Of a stretch of DNA of 7,307 nucleotides, positions 1 to 6,581 are shown piece after piece. The position numbers and the translations under genes are program-made. Source of the DNA: an uncultured Rubrivivax sp. (GTDB lineage: Bacteria > Pseudomonadota > Gammaproteobacteria > Burkholderiales > Burkholderiaceae_C); contig CALJUI010000095.1 in NCBI GenBank assembly GCA_937975735.1, positions 1-7,307 of the forward strand. The letters are read 5' to 3'. How positions within the stretch are numbered: the first letter of the stretch is position 1; every line of letters starts with the position of its first letter. The notes below the pieces were generated by a model. The model was given only the letters and a program-made list of their open reading frames with translations, was not told the DNA's origin and searched no databases.

Positions 1-46
1 CGGCGAACGACTTGAAGCCGGAGAGCTTGATCTGGTTGAGGCGCAT
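1..46 (-). CDS. smc: Chromosome segregation protein SMC, N-terminal fragment (cut by window edge)
   Basis: Reading leftwards from the ATG at 46-44 gives MRLNQIKLSGFKSFA, after which the window ends. This matches the very start of bacterial SMC proteins, where a beta-strand with the signature GFKSF precedes the Walker A loop of the ABC-type head. SMC is the coiled-coil ATPase of the condensin complex, working with ScpA and ScpB to organise and segregate the chromosome. Only 15 residues are visible, so Walker A, hinge and coiled coils cannot be checked. No Shine-Dalgarno sequence stands before the ATG. The gene is divergent from queF, with 140 bp between the two chosen starts. The identification rests on one short but characteristic motif; another SMC-like ATPase is the main alternative. 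Confidence 0.8.
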   Translation of the reverse strand, partial: MRLNQIKLSGFKSFA

Positions 47-57
47 CGGCTCGGCAG

Positions 58-81
58 GGCGACGGCACCGGCGACGGCACA
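58..81. repeat. 12-bp tandem duplication in the smc leader
   Basis: The unit GGCGACGGCACC at 58-69 is followed directly by GGCGACGGCACA at 70-81, identical in 11 of 12 bases. It lies 12 bp upstream of the smc start codon in the divergent smc/queF spacer. Two copies of a GC-rich 12-mer may simply be a slippage duplication. A role as a binding site for a regulator of smc is possible, but nothing else in the sequence supports it. Confidence 0.6.
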
Positions 82-108
82 TCGCGCCAAGTGCTTGATT
101 CGTAATGG

Positions 109-132
109 AAAAAGCGCTCCGGGCGGAGCCGC
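109..132 (-). terminator. Terminator-like hairpin facing smc (possible attenuator)
   Basis: On the minus strand GCTCC (129-125), loop GCCC and GGAGC (120-116) form a GC stem. It can be extended by two pairs past a bulged G (132-131 with 115-114) and is followed by TTTTT at 113-109. This is the stem plus U-run layout of an intrinsic terminator. The stem is short and the U-run only five long, so strength is doubtful. Because it lies upstream of smc on the smc strand, it would stop transcription entering smc from the queF side, or act as a leader attenuator if the smc promoter lies beyond it. Confidence 0.3.
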
Positions 133-135
133 GAA

Positions 136-179
136 CGGGTGGGGATGATAGCATCGCACCCCCTTTGCTCCCCCACCCG
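136..179. repeat. Inverted repeat with 9-bp arms upstream of queF
   Basis: CGGGTGGGG at 136-144 is the exact reverse complement of CCCCACCCG at 171-179, separated by 26 bp. Inside the loop a smaller hairpin GATG-atag-CATC (144-155) competes for one base. The right arm ends 7 bp before the chosen queF ATG at 187 and the left arm overlaps a possible GTG start at 139. In RNA it could fold over the queF start region; in DNA it could be an operator. It does not look like a preQ1 riboswitch: I could not find the expected short stem-loop with an A-rich tail that pairs back. Confidence 0.5.
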
Positions 180-186
180 CCGCGCC

Positions 187-645
187 ATGCCCAAGGCCGC
201 ACCGACCCGAGCGCTGAACCAGCGCGCCGCCCCCGCGACACCGCCCACCGCCCCCTCGCGCGACCTGCAGGTCTTCCCGAACCCGGCGCCCGAGCGGGAC
301 TACGTGCTGCGCTTCGACGTGCCCGAGTTCACCTGCCTGTGCCCGCTGACCGGCCAGCCCGACTTCGCGCACTTCGAGATCGAGATCGTCCCCGACGAGC
401 TCTGCGTCGAGTTGAAGAGCCTGAAGATGTACTTCTGGAGCTTCCGCGACGAAGGCGCCTTTCACGAGAAGGTCACGAACGCGATCGTCGACGACCCCGT
501 CAAGGCCATCGCGCCGCGCTTCGTGCGCGTGAAGGCGAACTGGTTCGTGCGCGGCGGAATCGGTACGAACATCACCGCCGAGCATCGCCGCAAGGGCTGG
601 AAGCCGGCTCCGGCGGTGGACCTGCCCGGCGACACGGCCGCTTGA
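187..645 (+). CDS. queF: NADPH-dependent 7-cyano-7-deazaguanine reductase (preQ0 reductase), short type
   Basis: QueF reduces the nitrile of preQ0 to the amine of preQ1, a cytosolic NADPH-dependent step in making queuosine for the tRNA wobble position. The 152-residue protein has the single T-fold of the short (Bacillus-type) family. FTCLCPLTGQPDFA at residues 48-61 holds the nucleophilic Cys52 and proton donor Asp59. ELKSLKMYF at 75-83 is the QueF signature that separates it from GTP cyclohydrolase I. H93-E94 match the substrate-binding His-Glu pair, and GGIGTN lies near residues 123-128. The first ~25 residues are Ala/Pro-rich and poorly conserved. The ATG at 187 has no Shine-Dalgarno; an in-frame GTG at 139, with GGAG 10 nt upstream, or ATG at 145 would add 16 or 14 residues. 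The stop codon overlaps the start of the next gene. Function is secure; the exact start is not. Confidence 0.95.
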   Translation: MPKAAPTRALNQRAAPATPPTAPSRDLQVFPNPAPERDYVLRFDVPEFTCLCPLTGQPDFAHFEIEIVPDELCVELKSLKMYFWSFRDEGAFHEKVTNAIVDDPVKAIAPRFVRVKANWFVRGGIGTNITAEHRRKGWKPAPAVDLPGDTAA

Positions 646-1859
646 CCGCCGCGCGGGCGCCGTCGACCCACTGGCCGGCGGTGCTCGCCGTGCTGGCCGC
701 CGGCCTGGCGATCGCGTTCAACGTCGGCAAGGTGCCGGTCGCGCTGCCCGCGATGCGCGATGCGTTCGGACTGACCCTGGTCCAGGCCGGCTGGGTGTCT
801 TCGATGCTGACCGCGGTATCGTTCTCGATGGCCGCGCTGACCGGCATGGCGGTCGGCCGCCTCGGCGCGCTGCGCATGACGCTCGCCGGCCTCGCGCTGT
901 GCGCGCTGGCCTCGACCGCGACGCTGGCCGTGCACGGCGTCGCCGGCCTGCTGGCCGCGCGCTTCGTCGAGGGCCTGGGCTTCATGCTCGTCGCGGTGTC
1001 CTGCCCGGCACTGGTCAGCGCGGCCAGCGACCCGGCGCAGCGCCGCTTCGCGATCGGGCTGTGGGCCAGCTACATGCCATTCGGCGCCGGCCTCGTGATG
1101 GCCTTCGCGCCCTGGCTGCTGCCGCGCGCGGGTTGGCAGGGCTTGTGGATCCTGACGACGCTGGCGCTGCTCGGTGCAATGGCGCTGCTGTGGACGCAGC
1201 GCCGCCACTTCGGGCCGATGACGCCGCTGCGCGCGGCCGGCGGCGAGACCTTCTTCGCCCCGGTGCGCGCGGCCCTGACGCAGCCGCTGCCGTGGCTGCT
1301 GGCGCTGGCCTTCGGGATGTGGGCGACGCAGCACTTCGCGCTGATCGTCTGGATGCCGACCTGGCTGGCCGAGCAACGCGGCCTGACCGCCGGACCGATC
1401 GCCCTGCTGACCGGCACGATGCTGCTCGCCTGCGTGCCGGGCAACGTGCTCGGCGGCTGGCTGGTGCAGCGCGGCGTGCCGCGCGGCGCGTTGATCGCCG
1501 TCGCCCAGGGTGCGGTCGGCCTGCTCGCCTGGGGCTATGCGAGCGATCGCCTGCCGGACGCCGCGCGCTACGCGATGGCGGTGGCGGTGTCCTTCGTCGG
1601 CGGCGTGATCCCGGCGGCCGTGATGGCGTCGAGCACGGTGCTGGCGAAGAGCCCGCAGCAGATCGGCACGCTGCAGGGCCTGTTCATGCAGGGCGCGCAG
1701 ATCGGCCAGTTCGTCGGCACGCCGCTGATCGCCGCGGTGGTGGCGGCCAGCGGCCGCTGGACCAGTGCCCTGTGGGTGGTCGGCGGGGCGTCCGCCATCG
1801 GCGTCGCGCTCGGCGTGGCGGCGCACCGGCTGGAGCAAGGGCTATCGTCGGCGCGATGA
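642..1859 (+). CDS. Major facilitator superfamily transporter, 12 membrane segments, substrate unknown
   Basis: The 405-residue protein is almost wholly hydrophobic, with about twelve membrane segments: roughly 12-33, 47-70, 80-98, 103-125, 137-160, 165-185, then after a central loop 213-235, 248-270, 278-298, 305-330, 340-365 and 374-394. The loop after segment 2, GMAVGRLGALR (68-78), is a version of MFS motif A (GxxxGrlGxR), placing it in an inner-membrane secondary transporter family; overall it resembles the CynX/NimT-like group, but I cannot assign a substrate. The start is TTG at 642 in a TTGA overlap with the queF stop. It leaves a short tail before segment 1, whereas the next in-frame GTG (681) would cut into that segment. 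There is no Shine-Dalgarno, which fits translational coupling to queF. The gene ends in an ATGA overlap with the SET gene. The reading frame stays open far upstream inside queF, but that part is a shadow frame. Confidence 0.88.
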   Translation: MTAARAPSTHWPAVLAVLAAGLAIAFNVGKVPVALPAMRDAFGLTLVQAGWVSSMLTAVSFSMAALTGMAVGRLGALRMTLAGLALCALASTATLAVHGVAGLLAARFVEGLGFMLVAVSCPALVSAASDPAQRRFAIGLWASYMPFGAGLVMAFAPWLLPRAGWQGLWILTTLALLGAMALLWTQRRHFGPMTPLRAAGGETFFAPVRAALTQPLPWLLALAFGMWATQHFALIVWMPTWLAEQRGLTAGPIALLTGTMLLACVPGNVLGGWLVQRGVPRGALIAVAQGAVGLLAWGYASDRLPDAARYAMAVAVSFVGGVIPAAVMASSTVLAKSPQQIGTLQGLFMQGAQIGQFVGTPLIAAVVAASGRWTSALWVVGGASAIGVALGVAAHRLEQGLSSAR

Positions 1860-2287
1860 ATGCCCTGGACACCGCACGCCCCGCCTACCAGAAGTACGCC
1901 GTCGACGTGCACGACAGCCGCATCGACGGGCGCGGCGCCTTCGCTGCCGAGCCGATCCCGCCACGGCGCAAGATCGGCGAGATCCGTGGCGAGTCGATCA
2001 GCGTCGCCGACGCGCGCATCCGCGCGACCCGGCACGAGCGCATCATGATCGTCGAGCTGTCGGACAAGCGCGCGATCGACTTCAGCCGTTCCGCCGACCC
2101 GATGCGCTTCACCAACCACAGCTGCGCGCCGAACGCGCGCCTGTGCATCAGGAACGGTCGCGTCGAGTTCTACGCGCTGCGCGCGATTCCGCCCGGCGAG
2201 GAGATCACGGTCGACTACGGCGAGACGCACCACGAGGGCCGGCTGGCCTGCCGCTGCGGCGCGCCGAACTGCGTCGGCCGGCTCTGA
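1856..2287 (+). CDS. SET-domain protein, probable protein-lysine N-methyltransferase
   Basis: SET enzymes transfer a methyl group from S-adenosylmethionine to a lysine side chain. In 143 residues the core motifs appear in order: DGRGAFA (24-30), part of the SAM site; RFTNHSCAPN (84-93) with the NHSC core; GEEITVDYG (114-122) with the probable catalytic Tyr121; and a post-SET tail with Cys132, Cys134 and Cys139 (CxCx4C). These three Cys plus Cys90 of NHSC match the zinc site of post-SET enzymes. The protein is little more than a bare SET plus post-SET unit with no pre-SET or targeting domain, as in many small bacterial SET proteins of unknown target. Its ATG overlaps the MFS stop (ATGA) and has no well-spaced Shine-Dalgarno; GGAG at 1832-1835 is 20 nt away. 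It ends 3 bp from the convergent hrpA stop. Methyltransferase fold is near certain; the substrate is unknown. Confidence 0.93.
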   Translation: MNALDTARPAYQKYAVDVHDSRIDGRGAFAAEPIPPRRKIGEIRGESISVADARIRATRHERIMIVELSDKRAIDFSRSADPMRFTNHSCAPNARLCIRNGRVEFYALRAIPPGEEITVDYGETHHEGRLACRCGAPNCVGRL

Positions 2288-2290
2288 CGG

Positions 2291-5200
2291 TCACTGGTTC
2301 AGCTGCGCCCAGGCCTTGTCGAGCCGCTTGGCGCTGACCGGCTGCGGTGTGCGCAATGTCTGCGCGAAGAAGCTCACGCGCAGTTCCTCGACCAGCCAGC
2401 GGTACTCGTCCAGGCGCGGATCGGCGGCACCCTTCAGTTCGGCCAGCCGGCGCAGGTAGCGCTGCTCGAGCGGCCGCAGCTCGGCCAGCCGCGCGGCATC
2501 GCGGGCCGGGTCGCTCTTGACCTTGTCCAGCCGCAGCTGGATGGCCTTCAGGTAGCGCGGCAGGTGCTGCAGCGCCTCCCAGGGCGTGTCGACGATGAAG
2601 CGCTTGCCGCACAGGCGCTGCAATTGCGCGCCGATGTCCTCGGCCACCTCCTTCGGCGGCCGGCTGTCCTTGAGCTTGCGGCTGGCGGCGGCGTATTCGG
2701 CGAGCACCGTGCCGACCAGCCGCGCCACCTCCTGCGCGATCAGCGTCAGCCGGCTGCGGCCCTCGTCGACCCGGGCCTTGAACGCCGCGTCGTCGGCGGG
2801 CAGCGGGTCGGCGAGGAAGGCGCGGTCGAGGGCGACGTCGATGATCATGCCGCGCAGATCCTCCAGCGTGCCCAGCGGCATGAAGGCGGCGGCCATCTTC
2901 AGCAGGTCGGGCAGGTTCTTCTCGAGGTACTTCAGCGGCTCGCGAATCTGCAGCGCGACGAGCCGGCGCAGTCCGACCCGATGCCGCGCGGCGGCGACCT
3001 CGGGCTCGTCGAAGACCTCGATCTCGACCGCGTCGCCCCGATCGACCAGCGCCGGGAAGCCGATCAGGCTCTGCCCGCCCTTCTTCACCTCGAGCAGCTC
3101 GGGCAGCTCGCCGAAGGTCCAGGCGGTGTGGCGCCGGGGCTCGATCGCCGCCGGCGCCGGCTTTGACGGCGACGTGGCCGGCGCCGCAGCGGTCGGGGGC
3201 GCGGGTGCGGCGGCCGGCAGCTTCAGCGCCGCCAGCGCCTGGAAGGCCGAGCGAGCCTGGCTGCCCCACTCGGCCTTCAGCGCCGCGAGATGGCGGCCCA
3301 TGCCGAGCTGGCGCCCGTGCTCGTCGATGACCCGGAAGTTCATCAGCAGGTGCGGTGGCAAGGTCTCGAGCTTGAAGTCGTTGCGCTGCACCGCGAGCTG
3401 CGTGCGCTCGCGGACCGCGGCGAGCAGCGCGTCGATCAGCTCGCCGTCGGCGAAACGCACCATCTCGCAGAACTCGGCGGCGAAGGCCGGCAGTGGCACC
3501 AGCCGCGAACGCGGCCGCTGGTGCAGGGACTTGATCAGCGCCAGCACCTTGTCCTTCAGCATGCCCGGCACCAGCCAGTCGCAGCGCCGCTCGTCGACCT
3601 GGTTCAGCGCGTAGATCGGCACCGTCACGGTCAGCCCGTCCTTCGGGTCGCCCGGCTGGTGCAGGTAGCTGGCGGCGCAGTCGATGCCGCCCAGGCGCAC
3701 GGTCTTCGGGAACGCCGACGTCGTGATGCCGGCGGCCTCGTGGCGCATCAGCTCGTCGCGCGTGAGATGCAGCAGCGTGGGTTGCGTGCGCGACGCGGCG
3801 CGGAACCAGCGCTCGCAGCCCGCGCCCGAGCAGACGTCGGCCGGCAGATGCTGGTCGTAGAACGCGAAGATCAGCTCGTCGTCGACCAGCACGTCCTGCC
3901 GCCGCGCCTTGTGCTCGAGCGCCTCGACCTGGCGGATCAGCTTGCGGTTGTGCGCGACGAAGGGCAGGTCGCTGTCCCACTCGCCGTGCACCAGCGCCTC
4001 GCGGATGAAGATCTCGCGCGCGGAGGCCGGGTCGATGCGGCCGAAGTTCACCCGCCGGTTGTTGTAGATCACCAGGCCATAGAGCGTCGCGCGTTCCAGC
4101 GCGATCACCTCGGCGGCCTTCTTCTCCCAGTGCGGCTCGAGCAGCTGGGTCTTGATCAGGTGGCCGGCGATCGGCGGCAGCCAGGCCGGGTCGATCGCCG
4201 CCAGGCCGCGGCCGAACAGCCGCGTCGTCTCGACCAGTTCGGCGGCGACCAGCCACCGCCCGGGCTTCTTCGACAGGTGCGCGCCGGGGTGGCGCCAGAA
4301 CTTGATGCCGCGCGCGCCGAGGTACCAGTCCTCGTCGTCGGACTTGACGCCGATGTTGCCGAGCAGCCCGGCCAGCATCGACTGGTGGATCTGCTCGTAG
4401 CTCGCCGGCGCATCGTTCTCGCGCCAGCCCTGCTCGCGCACGACGGTGTGCAGCTGGGCATGGATGTCGCGCCATTCGCGCACGCGGCGCGGGTTGACGA
4501 AGCTGTCGCGCAGGCGCTGCTCCTGCTGGCGGTTGGACAGCCGGTGGGTGTCGGTGCGCTCGGCCTTCTGTTCGGCATGCCCGTGCACGCCGCGGCCTTC
4601 CTCGATCCAGTGCCAGAGCTTCAGGACGCCCACGAACTCCGATCGATCGTCGTCGAACTTCTTGTGCTGCTGATCGGCCGCGGCCTGCTGCTCGAGCGGC
4701 CGGTCGCGCACGTCCTGCACCGACAACGCCGAGGCGATCACCAGCACCTCGGCCAGCGCCTGGCGATCGCGCGCCTCGAGGATCATGCGGCCGATGCGCG
4801 GGTCCAGCGGCAGCCGCGCCAGCGCCTGGCCGATCGGCGTCAGCCGGTTCGAGTCGTCGACGGCGTTCAGCTCGCCGAGCAGCGCGTAGCCGTCGGCGAT
4901 CGCCTTGCCCGGCGGCGCTTCCAGGAACGGAAAGTCCTCGACCTCGCCCAGGCGCAGCGACTTCATGCGCAGGATCACGCCGGCCAGCGACGAGCGCAGG
5001 ATCTCCGGGTCGGTGAATCGCGGCCGCGAGGCGAAGTCGGCCTCGTCGTACAGGCGGATGCACACGCCGTGCGCCACACGGCCGCAGCGGCCGGCGCGCT
5101 GGTTCGCCGCGGCCTGGCTGATCGGCTCGACCTGCAGCTGCTCGACCTTGTGGCGGTAGCTGTAGCGCTTCACCCGAGCCAGCCCGCTGTCGATCACGTA

Positions 5201-6145
5201 GCGGATGCCGGGCACGGTCAGCGAGGTCTCGGCGACGTTGGTCGCGAGCACGATGCGCCGGCCGTGGCCGCTGCGGAAAACGCGGTCCTGCTCGGCCTGC
5301 GACAGGCGGGCGAACAGCGGCAGCAGCTCCGCGGGCGGACCGCCCCGCAGGGTGCTGGCCAGATGCTTGCGCAGGTGGTCGGTGGCATCGCGAATCTCGC
5401 GCTCGCCGGGCAGGAAGACCAGGATGTCGCCCGCCTCGCCGCCCCGCCAGAGCTCGTCGACGCTGTCGGCAATGGCCTGGTTCAGGTCGTGCTCGCGGGA
5501 CTCCTTGAACGGGCGCCAGCGCTGCTCGACCGGGTAGAGGCGCCCGGAGACCTGGATCACCGGCGCGTCGTTGAAGTGCTTCGAGAAACGGTCGGCGTCG
5601 ATCGTCGCCGAGGTCACGACGATCTTCAGGTCGGGCCGGCGCGGCAGGATCTGGCGCAGGTGGCCGAGCAGGAAATCGATGTTCAGGCTGCGCTCGTGCG
5701 CCTCGTCGACGATCAGCGTGTCGTAGGCACGCAGCAGCGGATCGCTCTGCGTCTCGGCGAGCAGGATGCCGTCGGTCATCAGCTTGACCGAGGCACCGCG
5801 CTGCAGCCGGTCCTGGAAGCGGACCTTGAAGCCGATCACCTCGCCGAGCGGCGAGTCGAGTTCCTCGGCGATGCGCCTGGCGACGCTCGACGCGGCGATG
5901 CGTCGCGGCTGGGTGTGGCCGATCAGGCCGGCACCACCGGCGCCCAGGCCACGACCGAGCTCGAGGGCGATCTTCGGCAGCTGGGTCGTCTTGCCCGAGC
6001 CGGTCTCGCCGCAGACGATGACCACCTGGTGCTCGCGCAGCGCCTGCGCGATCTCGCCGCGCCGCGCCGAGACCGGCAGCGACTCCGGGTAGCGGATCGG
6101 CGGGACGGAATTGGCGGCGGGACGGGTGGCTTTCGGGGCGGGCAC
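2291..6145 (-). CDS. hrpA: ATP-dependent DEAH-box RNA helicase HrpA
   Basis: The 1284-residue protein is close to the 1300 of E. coli HrpA. Visible parts in order: Walker A GETGSGKT (46-53), TQPRR (78-82), the DEAH box (147-150), SAT (179-181), LVFLPGERE (242-250), TNVAETSLTVPG (302-313) and QRAGRCGR (349-356), covering two RecA domains. These are followed by a winged-helix/HA2 region (about 425-530), an OB-fold region (about 585-680, including LLGNIGVKSDDEDWYLGARG) and a long DUF3418 tail (about 690-1284) typical of HrpA. An Ala/Pro-rich stretch at about 972-1003 looks like a flexible linker. HrpA is a cytosolic RNA helicase tied to mRNA processing and, in E. coli, to handling of stalled ribosomes. 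Start is GTG at 6145; it has no Shine-Dalgarno, and a near-palindrome abuts it. The gene follows the VOC gene on the same strand after 43 bp and meets the SET gene tail to tail. No frameshift was seen. Confidence 0.97.
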   Translation of the reverse strand: MPAPKATRPAANSVPPIRYPESLPVSARRGEIAQALREHQVVIVCGETGSGKTTQLPKIALELGRGLGAGGAGLIGHTQPRRIAASSVARRIAEELDSPLGEVIGFKVRFQDRLQRGASVKLMTDGILLAETQSDPLLRAYDTLIVDEAHERSLNIDFLLGHLRQILPRRPDLKIVVTSATIDADRFSKHFNDAPVIQVSGRLYPVEQRWRPFKESREHDLNQAIADSVDELWRGGEAGDILVFLPGEREIRDATDHLRKHLASTLRGGPPAELLPLFARLSQAEQDRVFRSGHGRRIVLATNVAETSLTVPGIRYVIDSGLARVKRYSYRHKVEQLQVEPISQAAANQRAGRCGRVAHGVCIRLYDEADFASRPRFTDPEILRSSLAGVILRMKSLRLGEVEDFPFLEAPPGKAIADGYALLGELNAVDDSNRLTPIGQALARLPLDPRIGRMILEARDRQALAEVLVIASALSVQDVRDRPLEQQAAADQQHKKFDDDRSEFVGVLKLWHWIEEGRGVHGHAEQKAERTDTHRLSNRQQEQRLRDSFVNPRRVREWRDIHAQLHTVVREQGWRENDAPASYEQIHQSMLAGLLGNIGVKSDDEDWYLGARGIKFWRHPGAHLSKKPGRWLVAAELVETTRLFGRGLAAIDPAWLPPIAGHLIKTQLLEPHWEKKAAEVIALERATLYGLVIYNNRRVNFGRIDPASAREIFIREALVHGEWDSDLPFVAHNRKLIRQVEALEHKARRQDVLVDDELIFAFYDQHLPADVCSGAGCERWFRAASRTQPTLLHLTRDELMRHEAAGITTSAFPKTVRLGGIDCAASYLHQPGDPKDGLTVTVPIYALNQVDERRCDWLVPGMLKDKVLALIKSLHQRPRSRLVPLPAFAAEFCEMVRFADGELIDALLAAVRERTQLAVQRNDFKLETLPPHLLMNFRVIDEHGRQLGMGRHLAALKAEWGSQARSAFQALAALKLPAAAPAPPTAAAPATSPSKPAPAAIEPRRHTAWTFGELPELLEVKKGGQSLIGFPALVDRGDAVEIEVFDEPEVAAARHRVGLRRLVALQIREPLKYLEKNLPDLLKMAAAFMPLGTLEDLRGMIIDVALDRAFLADPLPADDAAFKARVDEGRSRLTLIAQEVARLVGTVLAEYAAASRKLKDSRPPKEVAEDIGAQLQRLCGKRFIVDTPWEALQHLPRYLKAIQLRLDKVKSDPARDAARLAELRPLEQRYLRRLAELKGAADPRLDEYRWLVEELRVSFFAQTLRTPQPVSAKRLDKAWAQLNQ

Positions 6146-6168
6146 GGGCCGACGATTATCGACGGCCC
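6146..6168. promoter_or_regulatory. 23-bp near-perfect palindrome directly before the hrpA start
   Basis: GGGCCG (6146-6151) and CGGCCC (6163-6168) flank CGAT-T-ATCG (6153-6161); only the A/A pair at 6152/6162 breaks the symmetry around the centre at 6157. It fills more than half of the 43-bp VOC-hrpA spacer and touches the hrpA GTG. On the minus strand it contains GATAAT (6160-6155), five of six matches to a -10 box, whose transcript would start only a few bases before the GTG. No matching -35 is visible. It may be an operator, a promoter for a nearly leaderless hrpA mRNA, or an RNA hairpin between two co-transcribed genes. No U-run follows, so a terminator is unlikely. Confidence 0.5.
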
Positions 6169-6188
6169 CCGCTGCGCCCCCGGGCGGC

Positions 6189-6575
6189 TCACTCCTCCAT
6201 CTTGTAGGTGATCGCGTTGATCACCGCGCCCTGCGGATCCTGCAGCACCGCCATGCGGCCGACCGTCGGGATGTCCATCGGGCCCATGCAGACCTTGCCG
6301 CCGAGCCGCGCGCAGTCCTTGGCGATCTTGTCGACGTCGTCGACCGTGACGTAGCTGCCCCACATCGACGGCATCTTCTCGGTGCCGGGCGGCTTGCCGC
6401 TGATGCCGCCGATCGACGCATCACCGACCTTGATCACGTGGTAGGGACCGGTGCCGACGTCCATCGTCTCGACGGTCCAGCCGAACAGTTCGCCGTAGAA
6501 GGCCACCGCCTTCTTCGGGTCGTCGGTGTTGAGCTCGTTCCAGCTGAAGGCACCGTGGGTCTTGAAGGGCTCCAT
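6189..6575 (-). CDS. VOC superfamily (glyoxalase/bleomycin-resistance fold) protein
   Basis: This 128-residue protein has the two beta-alpha-beta repeats of one VOC module. The first half carries HGAFSWNELNTDDP (7-20) and AFYGELFGWT (25-34). The second half carries WGSYVTVDDVDKIAKD (72-87) and the closing strand VLQDPQGAVI (110-119). The pattern is that of the group often annotated as predicted enzymes related to lactoylglutathione lyase; real substrates are mostly unknown, and I cannot assign metal ligands with confidence. Two ATGs are in tandem at 6578 and 6575. AGGAG at 6586-6582 lies 6 nt before the second but only 3 before the first, so 6575 is preferred. The protein is soluble, with no signal peptide. 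It is divergent from argA and lies 43 bp upstream of hrpA, possibly in one transcript. True glyoxalase I activity is not implied. Confidence 0.93.
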   Translation of the reverse strand: MEPFKTHGAFSWNELNTDDPKKAVAFYGELFGWTVETMDVGTGPYHVIKVGDASIGGISGKPPGTEKMPSMWGSYVTVDDVDKIAKDCARLGGKVCMGPMDIPTVGRMAVLQDPQGAVINAITYKMEE

Positions 6576-6581
6576 CATCGT

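Noticed and set aside
47..186. preQ1 riboswitch upstream of queF
   Set aside because: No compact stem-loop with an A-rich tail able to form the preQ1 pseudoknot was found; the hairpins seen are different in layout.
105..641. Upstream extension of the MFS reading frame to an ATG at 105
   Set aside because: This part overlaps queF almost entirely and is Arg/Pro-rich without membrane segments; the transporter homology begins only after 642.
187..645. GTP cyclohydrolase I (FolE) instead of QueF
   Set aside because: The nucleophile motif FTCLCP and the ELKSLKMYF signature are specific to QueF, and the zinc-binding residues of FolE are absent.
462..1838. Minus-strand open frame opposite the MFS gene
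   Set aside because: Its composition (Arg, Gln, Ala, His, Gly) is that of a shadow frame, and the plus strand encodes a clear 12-segment membrane protein.
899..1855. N-terminal extension of the SET gene frame into the MFS gene
   Set aside because: The extension is low-complexity Arg/Ala-rich shadow sequence; the SET homology starts just after the ATG at 1856.
2205..5063. 952-codon open frame on the minus strand within hrpA
   Set aside because: It is an Arg/Ala/Pro-rich frame-shifted shadow of hrpA with no domain.
3290..6211. 973-codon open frame on the plus strand opposite hrpA
   Set aside because: It is the mirror of a strongly GC-biased real gene; the translation is rich in Arg, Gln, Val, Leu, Ala and Asp with no recognisable domain, while the opposite strand has all HrpA motifs.
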